Translations under genes and position numbers: made by a program
From: Nocardioides sp. cx-173
GTDB taxonomy: Bacteria > Actinomycetota > Actinomycetes > Propionibacteriales > Nocardioidaceae
Length of the DNA: 64,000 nucleotides
Assembly: GCF_021117365.1 (NCBI RefSeq)
Contig: NZ_CP088262.1
Location: 682,001-746,000 of the forward strand
Direction: 5' to 3'
In this document: positions 41,714 to 51,700 of the stretch, in pieces
Position numbering within the stretch: position 1 is the stretch's first letter
Layout of the letters: each line of letters begins with the position of its first letter
Notes under the pieces: generated by a model
The model's input: only the letters and a program-made list of their open reading frames with translations
Databases searched by the model: none
What the model was told of the DNA's origin: nothing

Positions 41714-42600
41714 GGTGCCGGTCCTGACGTCGCGGGGATCCGCAGCACGAACTCCGCGCCACCCAACGGGGAGCTGGGCTCCAACCAGAGGTCGCCGCGG
41801 GCCTCCTGGGCCAGCCGACGGGCGACATGGAGGCCGATGCCCTCTCCCGAGGAGTCGACCGCGCGGGTGCCGCGGTCGAAGACCACCGCCGAGAGCGCCT
41901 CGGGGACCCCGGGGCCCTCGTCCTGGACCCGCAGCTCCACCCACGGGCCGCGTACGGCGGTCTCGACCACGACGGCTCGTCCGGGGGCGTGCTGGACGGC
42001 GTTGTCGAGCAGGATGTGCAGGATCTCGGTGAGGTCGTCGGCTCGTGCGTAGGCGAGCGAGCCGGTGCACCGCCACCGCACGTCGCACCCTCGCAGCGCG
42101 ATGGTCTGCACCATCGGCCCGACGATGTCGTCCAGGCACACGGCGGTCTCGGCGGAGGCGTCGGCCGTCGACAGGAGCCGCTCGACCCGCGCCAGCTCCG
42201 CGCTGTGCAGCCGCTCCAGTCGCCGCCGGGCGGGGCGGGACAGCCGCGCGCGCCGATCGACGAGCAGCTGGTGTGACAGCCGTAGCCCCGCCAGCGTCGC
42301 CCGCAGCTCGTGGAGCCGCTCCTGCGACCGCGCCAGCGCCGCCTCCGCGGCGCTCGCCCGGGCGAGCAGGCGCCGGCGCTCGGCGAGCTCGTCCGGGGCC
42401 GACCGCGGGGCGGGTTCGCCGGCGGGGAGGGCAGCGGGGAGGGCGGCGCACAGGACCAGGGGGAGCACGGCGAGGGTCGGCACGCCCAGGCCCCACCCGG
42501 TACCTCGCGGGGCTCGCGGCACGCGGAGCAGCGGCGCACGCCGCAGGTCGCGGGCGAGGAGCCCGCACTGCCACTGCATGAGGTTCGCGATGCATTCCAT
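41692..42600 (-). CDS. Sensor histidine kinase (first pair)
   Basis: A 302-residue kinase. One long hydrophobic segment at about 33-60 (LGVPTLAVLPLVLCAALPAALP) anchors it. A coiled coil leads to LHELRATLAGLRLSH, the likely dimerisation/phospho-His region, though the His position is not certain. ATPase motifs: N box ILLDNAVQHAP, G1 VQDEGPGVP, G2 GEGIGLHVARRL. No extracellular sensor domain, so the signal may come from the membrane or a partner. The partner regulator overlaps its 3' end. Confidence 0.85.
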   Translation of the reverse strand: MECIANLMQWQCGLLARDLRRAPLLRVPRAPRGTGWGLGVPTLAVLPLVLCAALPAALPAGEPAPRSAPDELAERRRLLARASAAEAALARSQERLHELRATLAGLRLSHQLLVDRRARLSRPARRRLERLHSAELARVERLLSTADASAETAVCLDDIVGPMVQTIALRGCDVRWRCTGSLAYARADDLTEILHILLDNAVQHAPGRAVVVETAVRGPWVELRVQDEGPGVPEALSAVVFDRGTRAVDSSGEGIGLHVARRLAQEARGDLWLEPSSPLGGAEFVLRIPATSGPAPCLPAGA

Positions 42601-42949
42601 CGTGACCCCCTATCTCGTCAAGGAACCCGGATCCCAGCACATGGAGGCACAGATCCGACAATAAAACGCAAAACAGGCGTTGTGAACCACGATTTCCCCC
42701 GCCGGGGAGGGGTATCTCCGCGGAACTGGTCGCGACAAGGTCCTTGCTCCGCAGAATCGGGGGGCCCGCCCTACCCCCCTGCCCCCCGTGCCGCCAGGGA
42801 CGCCTGCCCCGTTCCTCCGCCCTCCCCACAAGTGGGGAAAGTCCTCGCAGGGGCGCCGCCGGGCCGGCTCGCTCGCCAGGATGGCGCGGTCTGGAGGGAA
42901 GGTCGATCGAGGTGAGCGCTCGCACGAGGGGCATATGGGGTGGTAGGCC
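42601..42949. promoter_or_regulatory. Divergent regulatory region, first kinase gene / sugar transferase gene
   Basis: 349 bp with no credible gene. It contains a perfect inverted repeat CCCCAC-AA-GTGGGG at 42824-42837, 113 bases before the sugar transferase start, and C- and G-rich tracts on both sides. A 13-codon frame (42912-42953) ends on the sugar transferase start as GTGA, but lacks a convincing ribosome site. Similar repeats occur in all other long gaps of this island. Confidence 0.5.
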
Positions 42950-44374
42950 GTGACCGAGGCGACGGTCAGGGTCACGGGGGCGCACGAGCGCGACGCGCCG
43001 CGACTGGTGCCGGCGCGGCCGGGGACCGTGCCCTGGTCCGGGCCGCGCTCCCTGCCCCTGTGGGACCTGCTGTCGGCCGCGCTCGCGGCGCTGGTGCTGT
43101 CGCGGACGCTGGTCCCGGCGCCGACTCCGGTGCTGGCCGTCGCGATCCCGCTGTGCTGGTGCGTGGCCCTGCAGGCGGCGCGCGCGACCGCGACGGCACC
43201 GGTCGGGACGCTGGGCCACGCGGCGCGTCGGCTCGTCCACGCCGGCGCCCTGGTGGCGCTCGCGGGATCTGCCCTGTCGGTGGTCCTGGGTCCCCGCTAC
43301 ACCCCCGGGCACGCGTTCCTCACCGCCGCGGCGTGCACGGGGGCCTCGCTCCTGGCGCGTGCGATGGTCTGGTGGGCCGCAGGCACGCGCGGCGTCCGTG
43401 GCCGCCCGCGCGTGCTCGTCATCGGTGACGACGCGCGCCGGCACGCCGTGGCGGCGCTCGAGCGACGCACCGGCCCGGAGCTGTCCGTGGTGTCCGTGCG
43501 CGTGGACTCCGTCGCCGACGCAGCGGAGACGCCGGGGGTGACGTCCGTCCCCGCGGACGGCATCGCGTCGTACGCCGCCCGCATCGGAGCCTGCGCGGTG
43601 GTGGTGATGCCCGAGGCGGGACTCGAACCAGCTGGCCTGCGCCGGCTGCAGTGGTCCCTGGAGGCGGCGCGCCTGCCGCTGTACGTCGGCCCCGGGCTGG
43701 TCGGGGTCACCGCGTCCCGGCTGGAGGCGACCGACGTGGACGGTCTGCCGCTGGTGCGGGTGCACGGGGTCCAGCGGGCCGGCGGCAGGGCCGTCCTCGT
43801 CGATGTGACCGGCCGCTGCGTCGCCGCCGTGGCACTGCTGGTGCTGCTGCCCCTGCTGGCCGTACTGTGCGTCGCCATCCGGCGGGAGTCGCCGGGGCCC
43901 GCGATCTTCCGGCAGCAGCGCGTCGGGCAGGACGGGCGGACCTTCACCATCTACAAGCTCCGGACGATGGGACTCGCCCCGCCCTCGCCCGATGAGCTGG
44001 CGAACGACGCTGACGGGGTGCTCTTCAAGATGCGCAGCGACCCGCGCGTGACGACGCGCGGGCGGTGGCTGCGCCGGTACTCACTCGACGAGCTGCCGCA
44101 GCTCCTCAACGTGCTCCTCGGACACATGCGACTGGTCGGACCGCGCCCGGCGCTGCCCGACGAGGTCGCCGTCTACACCGACGATATGCGCCGGCGACTG
44201 GCGGTTCGCCCGGGGATCACCGGTCTGTGGCAGGTCTCCGGCAGGTCGGACCTCACCTGGGAGGAGACGGTCCGGTTGGACCTGCACTACGTCGACAACT
44301 GGTCCCCGGCGCTGGACCTGCGCATCCTGTGCCGGACGGTCAAGGCCGTCCTGGGGCACCGGGGGGCGTACTGA
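42950..44374 (+). CDS. Polyprenyl-phosphate sugar-1-phosphate transferase (EPS initiation)
   Basis: A 474-residue membrane enzyme of the WcaJ/PssY type that starts the repeat unit on undecaprenyl-phosphate. The N-terminal 120 residues hold several hydrophobic helices. A Rossmann-like central domain (RVLVIGDDARRHAV) follows. The catalytic C-terminus starts with a hydrophobic helix near 285, then IRRESPGPAIFRQQRVGQDG, FTIYKLRTM, LPQLLNVLLGHMRLVGPRP and RPGITGLWQVSGRSDLTWEE. GTG start. Its last 35 bases overlap the convergent regulator gene. Confidence 0.93.
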   Translation: MTEATVRVTGAHERDAPRLVPARPGTVPWSGPRSLPLWDLLSAALAALVLSRTLVPAPTPVLAVAIPLCWCVALQAARATATAPVGTLGHAARRLVHAGALVALAGSALSVVLGPRYTPGHAFLTAAACTGASLLARAMVWWAAGTRGVRGRPRVLVIGDDARRHAVAALERRTGPELSVVSVRVDSVADAAETPGVTSVPADGIASYAARIGACAVVVMPEAGLEPAGLRRLQWSLEAARLPLYVGPGLVGVTASRLEATDVDGLPLVRVHGVQRAGGRAVLVDVTGRCVAAVALLVLLPLLAVLCVAIRRESPGPAIFRQQRVGQDGRTFTIYKLRTMGLAPPSPDELANDADGVLFKMRSDPRVTTRGRWLRRYSLDELPQLLNVLLGHMRLVGPRPALPDEVAVYTDDMRRRLAVRPGITGLWQVSGRSDLTWEETVRLDLHYVDNWSPALDLRILCRTVKAVLGHRGAY

Positions 44375-45071
44375 GAGCCGCCCGGAGCGCGGGGTGCCAG
44401 CCGGCGTGGTGTGCCATGCCGACCGCCGCCAGCTGCGAGGAGACCGCGAGCTTGGACAGGATCGACTTGACCTGGGTGCGCACGGTGGCGACCGACACGA
44501 CGCTGTCGCGCGCGATGTCACGGACCGGCATGCCGGCCATCAGCTTCGCCAGGACCTCGCTCTCGCGGGGGGTGAGGCTCTCCAGCCGCTGCCGCTCGTC
44601 CTGCACGCCCTTGCGGTGCTCGTGCCAGCCCCGGATGAGCTCGTCGCGCTCGCGTGCGTCCACCACGGGCAGCCCGTCGTGGATGCGACGCACGACGCCG
44701 AGGATCTCGTTGAGCGGCTGGGTCTTCGACATCGTCTTGCGGGCGCCGTGACGCATGCACTCGCCCCACCGGTACCGGTCGGGCGACGCTGTCACGACCA
44801 CCACGTTGGCACCCGACAGCGCGAGCGGATGGATGAGTCGCACCCCGTCGCCGAAGGGACCCAGGTCGAGGTCGAGGAGCACGACCCGCGGTCCCATGCG
44901 GAGCGCGGTCGTCAGCAGCTGACCGGTCCCGGTGGGGGAGGTGGGCAGGGGCAGGCGCCGTGCGGCGTACCCCTCCAGGTTCAGGGCGAGCTCGAGTGAC
45001 TCGGCGAAGAGGAGGTGGTCCTCGAGGATGAGGACACGTGAGTTGGGTCGAGCGGCTCGGACGGTGGGCAC
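44340..45071 (-). CDS. LuxR/NarL-type response regulator (second)
   Basis: A 243-residue regulator: VLILEDHLLFAESLELAL, VVLLDLDLGPFGDGV (phospho-Asp), TMSKTQPL (Lys), then LuxR HTH LTPRESEVLAKLMAG and ATVRTQVKSILSKLAVSSQL. AGGAG eight bases before the GTG supports this start, so the gene begins 91 bases inside the end of the kinase gene. Its receiver core starts near 45033, so at least 50 bp of overlap is real. It converges with the sugar transferase with 35 bp overlap. Confidence 0.88.
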   Translation of the reverse strand: MPTVRAARPNSRVLILEDHLLFAESLELALNLEGYAARRLPLPTSPTGTGQLLTTALRMGPRVVLLDLDLGPFGDGVRLIHPLALSGANVVVVTASPDRYRWGECMRHGARKTMSKTQPLNEILGVVRRIHDGLPVVDARERDELIRGWHEHRKGVQDERQRLESLTPRESEVLAKLMAGMPVRDIARDSVVSVATVRTQVKSILSKLAVSSQLAAVGMAHHAGWHPALRAALSTPPGAPGRP

Positions 45072-46570
45072 GGATGAGTCTCCTTGGCTGCGGGGATGCT
45101 GATGACGAAGGTGTTGCCGCTCGCCCCGGTCTCGAGGCGTAGCGAGCTGCCGGTGGAGGCCATGAGGCGATGGGCGAGGTGGAGCCCGATGCCCTGGCCG
45201 CGTGAGTCGGGGCCGCGACTGCCCCACTCGTAGAGGCGGGAGCGGACCTCCGCCGGGATGCCGGGACCGTCGTCGCGGACGATGACCTCGACGGTGTCGC
45301 CGTTCCGCGTCACCTCGACGGCGGACTGTGCGCCCGGCGCGTGCCTGGCGGCGTTGTCCAGCAGGATGCTGATGACCTCGGCCACGGCGTCGGGGTCACC
45401 GATGCCACGGTGGCCCGTGGGCGACCACTCCACGTGCCGCCCCTGGGCCTCCTGGGCGGTCACGAGGGGCCAGATGACCTCGTCGAGGTCGACGTACGAC
45501 GGCCCGTCGTCGTGGGGGTCCTGCTGGGGGGCCGGCTCGGACGCGGCGCCGCCTCGCGCGGCCAGCAGGCGGGACAGGCGGCTGGCCTCCGACGCCAGCA
45601 TCCGCTCGAGCTGGCGCCGCTTGCCGACGGGGACCTTGTCCTGCTGGTGGATCAGGCTCGAGGCCATCACGATGCCGGCCAGCGAGTTGGTGATCTCGTG
45701 CAAGCGGGCGCGGACGTCGCGCTGCTGGGCCTCCATCGTGCTCACCTGGTCGGACATGGCGATCAACGAGTGGTGCTGCTCCTGCACCGCGTGGCGCAGC
45801 CCGGCGGCGGCTCCGCACCCGATCAGCACGGCGCCGACCACGCCGGTGACGACGGCGATCGTGTCGCTCAGGGCGGTGTGGACGTCCTGCAGGCTGGCGA
45901 CGCGGTTGGCCACCAGGGCGATCGTTCCGAGGCCGAGCCGGGTGGTGGACCAGTGCGGAACCCCCCCGAGCCGGTAGGCGGCATGGGCGATGCCGGCCCC
46001 GACCACGACCAGGGTGATCTGCGCGGCCACCCCCGCCGGCGCACTGGTGGGGAGATCGCCGCCCCACCGGGTCGCGGCCAGGCTGACTCCGGCGAAGAGC
46101 AGCCCGAGGATCAGGCCGGCGCCCATCGGGTCGACCGCGTGGCCCACCCGGTCCGAGAGCCGCAGGCAGCAGAGGATGACCAGGGCGGCCGGGACGTCGA
46201 TCACGACGATCCAGCCGGCCCGGTCGAAGAACATGTCGCCCCCGGCGGCCCGCAGCCCGGCTTGGGCGACCCCCTGCACGGCGTACAGGGTGACCGCGAG
46301 CGTCATCCAACCCACGACGTTCGACTCCGTGAGCCGGTACTGGACGCAGAGCAGGGCCGCGGCGCCGAGCACGGCCAGGAAGACCAGGACCTGGCTGACC
46401 GTGGCCACCGCGTTGGTCGACCGGAGCTCCGGTGCGAGGACGAGGATGCAGAGGAGCGGGGTCAGGACCGTCGCCACGACGATGACGGTGCTCCGCGGGG
46501 TCCAGACGAGGGCCGGGTACGGAGGTAGGGCGGGGAGCGACCATCCACCTCGTCTCCCCGTATTCCCCAT
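44981..46570 (-). CDS. Membrane sensor histidine kinase (second pair)
   Basis: A 529-residue kinase. Residues about 25-275 hold a run of some eight hydrophobic helices that may sense the membrane or envelope. Then a coiled coil and RARLHEITNSLAGIVMASS, where His is the likely phospho-acceptor. ATPase: ISILLDNAARHAPG (N), IVRDDGPGIPAE (G1), GQGIGLHLAHRLM (G2). The last 30 residues (Ser/Thr/Pro-rich) are encoded by the bases shared with the response regulator. A TACATT -10 is six bases from its ATG. Confidence 0.87.
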   Translation of the reverse strand: MGNTGRRGGWSLPALPPYPALVWTPRSTVIVVATVLTPLLCILVLAPELRSTNAVATVSQVLVFLAVLGAAALLCVQYRLTESNVVGWMTLAVTLYAVQGVAQAGLRAAGGDMFFDRAGWIVVIDVPAALVILCCLRLSDRVGHAVDPMGAGLILGLLFAGVSLAATRWGGDLPTSAPAGVAAQITLVVVGAGIAHAAYRLGGVPHWSTTRLGLGTIALVANRVASLQDVHTALSDTIAVVTGVVGAVLIGCGAAAGLRHAVQEQHHSLIAMSDQVSTMEAQQRDVRARLHEITNSLAGIVMASSLIHQQDKVPVGKRRQLERMLASEASRLSRLLAARGGAASEPAPQQDPHDDGPSYVDLDEVIWPLVTAQEAQGRHVEWSPTGHRGIGDPDAVAEVISILLDNAARHAPGAQSAVEVTRNGDTVEVIVRDDGPGIPAEVRSRLYEWGSRGPDSRGQGIGLHLAHRLMASTGSSLRLETGASGNTFVISIPAAKETHPCPPSEPLDPTHVSSSSRTTSSSPSHSSSP

Positions 46571-46814
46571 ACCCGAAATGTAGGAAGCCGGTGCGCGACC
46601 GACACGCGCTCCTGGGGCGTATACCCGAATTTGGGGAGAGTCCGACGACTGAGGCGCACGCTGCGGCTCCGATGCGGGTGCGGCATCCCCAAAATGGGTC
46701 GCAAACCTCGTGGATGGTCGCGTCCGCGCAGCGCGACGCCAGAGGATGAAAGCCGGCGAAGTCAGAATCGGGGAGGACCGTCATGCGTCCGAACGCCTCC
46801 TGGGGACGATTTCC
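46571..46814. promoter_or_regulatory. Divergent regulatory region, second kinase gene / orphan LuxR gene
   Basis: 244 bp. Contains TACATT (46577-46582, minus strand), a probable -10 of a leaderless kinase transcript; inverted repeats CCCGA-ATT-TGGGG (46624-46636, one mismatch) and CCCCA-AAA-TGGGT (46687-46699, one mismatch); and a direct repeat ATACCCGAA at 46569-46577 and 46621-46629, 52 bases apart (about five helical turns), the first over the kinase start. This suggests a regulator acting on both genes. Confidence 0.5.
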
Positions 46815-47489
46815 GTGAGCGGACTGGACCACGCGATCGCGGTCGTCTCCGACCGGTCGCTGCTGGCGGACGCCGTCTCGGCGGCGCTGGTCGGCAGCGA
46901 CGTCACGGTCGTGCGGGTGCCGTGGCCGGGCGAGGGACACGACCACCGTGCGGGGTGGTCGAAGCAGACTCCGCGCCCGCCCCTGGGCCTGATGCTGTGC
47001 GACCTGTCGCCGCCGGCCGTCCACACGGCCCGGTGGTTGGTGGGCGCCTACCCGACTCGATGGCTGCTGCTGACCGACAGCCCTCGCGGTCCGTTGTGGG
47101 GTGCCATGATCGAGGTGGGCGTCATCGGCATCCTGAAGAGCGCGACCAGCCTCTCCGAGCTGCTGGCCGAGATCGGCGGATCCTGTGGTGTCGCAGACAC
47201 CGGCCGGCTGCCCCCGGACAGTGACGACCTCGTGGCCCAGTGGCACCGCCTGGAGCCCCAGCGCAGCGAGATCCACGCGCGCCTCAGCTCGCTCACGCCG
47301 CGAGAGCTCGAGGTGCTCCGGCTCCTGCACCTGGGGCGCTCGGTGCGCGAGATCGCCCAGCTGCATGGAGTCGCGCACTCGACGGTGCGCAGTCAGGTCA
47401 GGTCGATCCTGCACAAGCTGGGGGTCTCGCGGCAGGTGGCGGCCGCGGCCGTCCTCGACGAGTGGGGTGGGCTTCCGGAGTGGTGGTGA
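46815..47489 (+). CDS. Orphan LuxR-type regulator with pseudo-receiver
   Basis: A 224-residue regulator. The receiver-like half (AIAVVSDRSLLADAV, LMLCDLSPPAVHTARWL, GILKSATSLSELL) has Ser-Asp where the acidic pair is normally Glu/Asp, so phosphorylation is doubtful. LuxR HTH: LTPRELEVLRLLHLG, then STVRSQVRSILHKLGVSRQV. GTG chosen because GGGGA precedes it; an ATG at 46746 is also in frame but has its ribosome site too close. No partner kinase adjacent. Confidence 0.8.
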   Translation: MSGLDHAIAVVSDRSLLADAVSAALVGSDVTVVRVPWPGEGHDHRAGWSKQTPRPPLGLMLCDLSPPAVHTARWLVGAYPTRWLLLTDSPRGPLWGAMIEVGVIGILKSATSLSELLAEIGGSCGVADTGRLPPDSDDLVAQWHRLEPQRSEIHARLSSLTPRELEVLRLLHLGRSVREIAQLHGVAHSTVRSQVRSILHKLGVSRQVAAAAVLDEWGGLPEWW

Positions 47490-47498
47490 CCGGCTCCG

Positions 47499-48539
47499 TC
47501 AGCGGACGGTCTCGCCCAGCCGCGCCTGCGGGTTCGCACGCAGCCACGGTGCGAGGCGGTCGGCGCGGACGGCCTCCCAGAGTCGGCGACCCGCCACGAG
47601 GTCGAGGTGGACGACGCTCTGCGGCCCCTCCCAGCCGAGCCCGGCGACCGGCACGGTCAGGAACGACACCGCGGACTCGTCCAGGTCGCGCAGCGACCAG
47701 GCCAGCCTGGCCATGTCCTTCGTCGACCATCCTGAGTCGATGCTCAGATGACGGGTCATCACGCCGAGCAGCTCGTAGACGCCCCAGGGACCGGAGTCCT
47801 GGAGCCGTCCGAGGGTGTCCACCATGAGCGTCCGCAGGAAGTTCTGCTGACGGCTGGCTCGATCCAGGTCCCCGCCGGGCAGGCCGAAGCGCTGGCCGAC
47901 GTAGTCGAGCGCCGCCTGACCGGTGAGACGGTGCTCGCCGGCGGTCCAGGTCACGTCGCGGGCCGAGTCGTGCACGGTCTCGGGCACGGTCACCGTCACG
48001 CCGCCCAGCTCGTCGGTGAGCGCGCGGATGCCGTCCCAGTCGATGACCGCGAGATGGTCGATGCGGACGCCGGTGAGCTCCTCGACGGTGGCGACCGCCA
48101 GCGACGGTCCGCCGTAGGAGTAGGCGGCGTTGATCTTGGTGTGGCCGTGGCCGGGCACCTCGACCCACGAGTCGCGCGGCAGGGAGACGACCGTGGCCCC
48201 CTCGCGGTCCCCGTCGATGTGCACCAGCAGCATCGCGTCCGAGCGCTGGGCTCCCGGCACCCAGGCGGCGGCGCGCGCCAGGTCACCGGTCGTGGGCTCG
48301 TCGGAGCGGCGGTCGGTGCCGAGCAGCAGGATGTTGATCGCCTTGGCGGCCGGGCCGGTGGTCGGCTTCGACGGTCGGTCCTCCAGGCCGGCGAAGACGC
48401 CGTCGATCCGCTCGATGGGCGCGACGAGTCGTCGCCCGAGGTAGTAGGCGCTCGCCGTGGAGACCACGGCGACGAGGCCCAGCACCGTGAGCAGGGCGAG
48501 CGCCGTGCGGCGTCGGCGGCGTGAACGAGTGGTGCGCAT
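47499..48539 (-). CDS. LytR-CpsA-Psr family glycopolymer ligase
   Basis: A 346-residue LCP protein that attaches lipid-linked glycopolymers to peptidoglycan. One N-terminal membrane helix (TALALLTVLGLVAVVSTASAYYLG). Catalytic domain motifs: INILLLGTDRRSD, RSDAMLLVHID, VSLPRDSWVEVPGHGHTKINAAY, GGVTVTVPE, ALDYVGQRFGLPGGDLDRASRQQ with the pyrophosphate-binding arginines. GGAGG eight bases before the ATG. It would transfer the polymer made by this island, or teichuronic-like glycans, to the wall. Confidence 0.93.
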   Translation of the reverse strand: MRTTRSRRRRRTALALLTVLGLVAVVSTASAYYLGRRLVAPIERIDGVFAGLEDRPSKPTTGPAAKAINILLLGTDRRSDEPTTGDLARAAAWVPGAQRSDAMLLVHIDGDREGATVVSLPRDSWVEVPGHGHTKINAAYSYGGPSLAVATVEELTGVRIDHLAVIDWDGIRALTDELGGVTVTVPETVHDSARDVTWTAGEHRLTGQAALDYVGQRFGLPGGDLDRASRQQNFLRTLMVDTLGRLQDSGPWGVYELLGVMTRHLSIDSGWSTKDMARLAWSLRDLDESAVSFLTVPVAGLGWEGPQSVVHLDLVAGRRLWEAVRADRLAPWLRANPQARLGETVR

Positions 48540-48622
48540 GAGACCTGCCTCCGAGGGACGAGTGCGATCCCTCGGACGATTGGTCACGGCGTGGGCGCGG
48601 TCCGGTGCGGTGCATGCCTTTT

Positions 48623-48636
48623 CCCCAATCTTGATG
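48623..48636. promoter_or_regulatory. Weak CCCCAA/TTG inverted repeat between LCP and secreted-protein genes
   Basis: CCCCAA-TC-TTGATG: one good half-site and one degenerate half-site (two mismatches), in the 196-bp divergent gap. Listed because similar repeats occupy the other gaps of the island. Confidence 0.3.
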
Positions 48637-48735
48637 GTGTTTGCGGCAGTGCCCGATCGAGCCGAGGGGGTCTCCCTACGGTCGGGACCGCGCCGGCACC
48701 TGCCGGGGCGGCAGCGTGGTCGAGGGGTGGAGGGG

Positions 48736-51700
48736 ATGGCGGTGGCACGTCGAGGCTGGTGGGGGAAGGCGACCCGCGTCGCCGCGTGCGGAGATAGGAG
48801 CGGCGCCCGCTTGCGGCGCCACACGCTGTCGGCCGTCGTCGTGGCTCTGGTGACGGCGGGACTGGTGAGCACCGGGCCCGCGCCGGGATGGTCGGACTCC
48901 TCACCTCAGGATCCTTCGGACCCCGCGACGCCGACGACGGTGTCGGCGGACGCGCTGCCCACGGTGCAGATCAACGGCGTGGTGTGGGCGCAGGCCATGG
49001 TCGGGAACCGGGTCTACGCCGGCGGCAGCTTCAGCAACGCGCGCCCGGCCGGCTCGCCGTCGGGGTCGGGCACGGTGCCGCGGGCCAACCTGCTCGCCTA
49101 CGACATCGTGACCGGGGCGCTGACCACCAGCTTCGCGCCCAGCTTCAACGCCCAGGTCCGGGCGATCGCCGTCTCGCCCGACCAGACCCGGATCTACGTG
49201 GGCGGCGACTTCACGACCGTCAACGGCGTCTCGCGGCGCCGGATCGCCGCGTTCAACGCGTCGACGGGCGCGCTGATCGACACGTTCAACCCGCCCGTGA
49301 ACTACCACGTCAACGCGCTGGCCGCGACCAACACCACGGTCTACGCGGGAGGTGAGTTCCAGGACGTGGGCACGCAGGTGCGCCAGGGCCTGGCCGCCTT
49401 CAACGCGGCGAACGGCGCCCTGCTGAAATGGGCGCCGGCGGCCACGGGCGGCGACGTCTGGGCGATGACGATCAACCCGAGCGGGACCAGGCTGGCCGTC
49501 GGCGGGTCGTTCACGGCCCTCAACGGCTCCGCCAACCCCGGCTACGGGCTCGGCATGGTGGACGCCACGACCGGCGCCAGCCTGCCCTTCGCCGCCAACA
49601 GCATCGTGCGCAACGGCACGGCCGACGGTGCCATCACGACGCTCACCTCCGACGACGAGTACGTCTACGGAGGCGGCTACACCTTCGGCCGCAGCGGCGG
49701 GAGCTGGGAGGGCACCTTCAGCGCCGCGTGGGAGGGCGGGACCGTGCGCTGGGCCAACGACTGCCACGGCGACACCTACTCGCTGCATGCCCAGGGCGAC
49801 GTGGTCTACGCCGCCAGCCACACCCACTACTGCGAGAACATCGACGGCATCCGGCAGGGTGACGGTGGCGTCGGCGACTACCCCTACTTCCGCGGCATGG
49901 CCTTCGGCAAGCAGCCCACCGGCACCGTCACGTGGGAGCCGGACCAGGGTCGCTACTACAGCTTCCTCGGCCAGCCGCGCTCCTCGGTGCTCACGTGGTA
50001 CCCCAACCTCAACGCGGGCACCTACACGGGGCAGATCCAGGGCCCCTGGAGCGTGACCGGGAACGCCGACTACGTGGCCATGGGCGGGGAGTTCACGCGG
50101 GTCAACGGGCAGAGCCAACAGGGTCTGGTGCGCTTCGCGAGGACCGCCCTCGCGCCCAACGACCAGGGCCCGAGCCTGTTCAACGCCACGTACCCGCTCA
50201 ACGTGAGCTCGACGGAGGGCGGCAAGGTCCGGATCAACTGGACGAGCAACGAGGACATCGACAACGACTACCTGACCTACCGGGTCTACCGCGACGTCCA
50301 GAGCGGCGCCGGGCTGATCCACACCCGCCAGGTGCGGGCGAGATGGTGGAACCACCTCGGGATGGGCGTCAGCGACACCGGCCTGGTTCCCGGCAGCAGC
50401 CACCGCTACCGCGTCGCGGTGACGGACCCCTTCGGCAACATCGCGAACTCGCCGTGGACCGACGTGGTGGTGGCCGGCTCCGGCACGGACAGCCCGTACG
50501 TCGAGGCCGTGCAGGCCAGCGAGCCCACGCACTGGTGGCGACTCGACGAGCAGAGCGGCACCTTCCGGGGGGATGCGGCCGGGTTCCGGCCGCTGACGAC
50601 CACCGCCACCGGGGTCACGCCCGGGGTGCCGGGCGCGCTCACCAACGACCCGGCCAACGCCGCGGCCCGCTTCAACGGCGCGACGTCGACGCGCGCGTAC
50701 ACGACCACGATCGACAGCCCGCCGGACGTCTTCACCCTCGAGGCCTGGTTCCGTACGACGTCGACGACCGGCGGCAAGATCGTCGGCCGCGGCAACCGCA
50801 ACGACCGCAACTCCTCGAAGGCGGACCGGCACCTCTACCTCAACAACGCAGGCCAGGTCCTGTTCGGGGTCAAGCCCGACCAGAGTCGTCAGGTGGTCAC
50901 CAGTCCGGGGAGCTACCGCGACGGCGCCTGGCACCAGGCGGTCGCCAGCCTCTCGCCGGGCGGCATGCGGCTCTACGTCGACGGGGCGCTGGTCGCGCAG
51001 CGCGCCGACGTGACCACCGCCGAGCACCTCGCCCGCGGCTACTGGCGCGTGGGTGGGGACGCGCTCAACAACTGGCCCTCCGCACCCTCGTCGGCCTTTC
51101 TCGATGGCGACATCGACGAGGTGGCGATCTACAAGCGGGCGCTCAGCGACGCCGAGGTCGTGGGCCACTACGCCGCCGGCACCGGTGCCCCCACGCCGAA
51201 CGTCCCGCCGGTAGCCGACTTCACCGCGTCGCCCGCCGGCCTCACGGCCGACCTGGCCGCGACCGCCAGCGATCCGGACGGGAGCGTGGTGTCCTACGCC
51301 TGGTCCTTCGGTGACGGAGAGACGGCACCCGCCTCGCCCTCGTCCACGACGTCGCACACCTACGCGGCCGCCGGCACGTACGACGTGACGCTCACGGTGA
51401 CCGACGACGACGGCGCCCACACCGACCTCACCAAGCAGGTGCAGGTGAGCGAGCCCCCTGCGGGACCGCAGCCCTTCGCCCTGGACGCGTTCTCGCGCCA
51501 GCTCGCCGACGGCTGGGGCAGCGCCGACCTCGGCGGGCCCTGGACCCGGGCGGGAGCGGCGAGCAACTTCTCGGTCGCGGACGGACTCGGGCGGATCCGG
51601 ATGTCCAGCCCCGGCACCGGACCCGCGATGGCGCTCAACGCGCCCACGTCCGCGGACACCGACCTGCGGGTGCGCGTGGGTGCCGACAAGGCGGCGACCG

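Noticed and set aside
42912..42953. 13-codon leader peptide frame ending on the sugar transferase start
   Set aside because: No convincing ribosome site, and a frame this short is expected by chance.
48901..51420. An 839-codon minus-strand frame
   Set aside because: Antisense to the large secreted protein gene; no ribosome site or recognisable domain.
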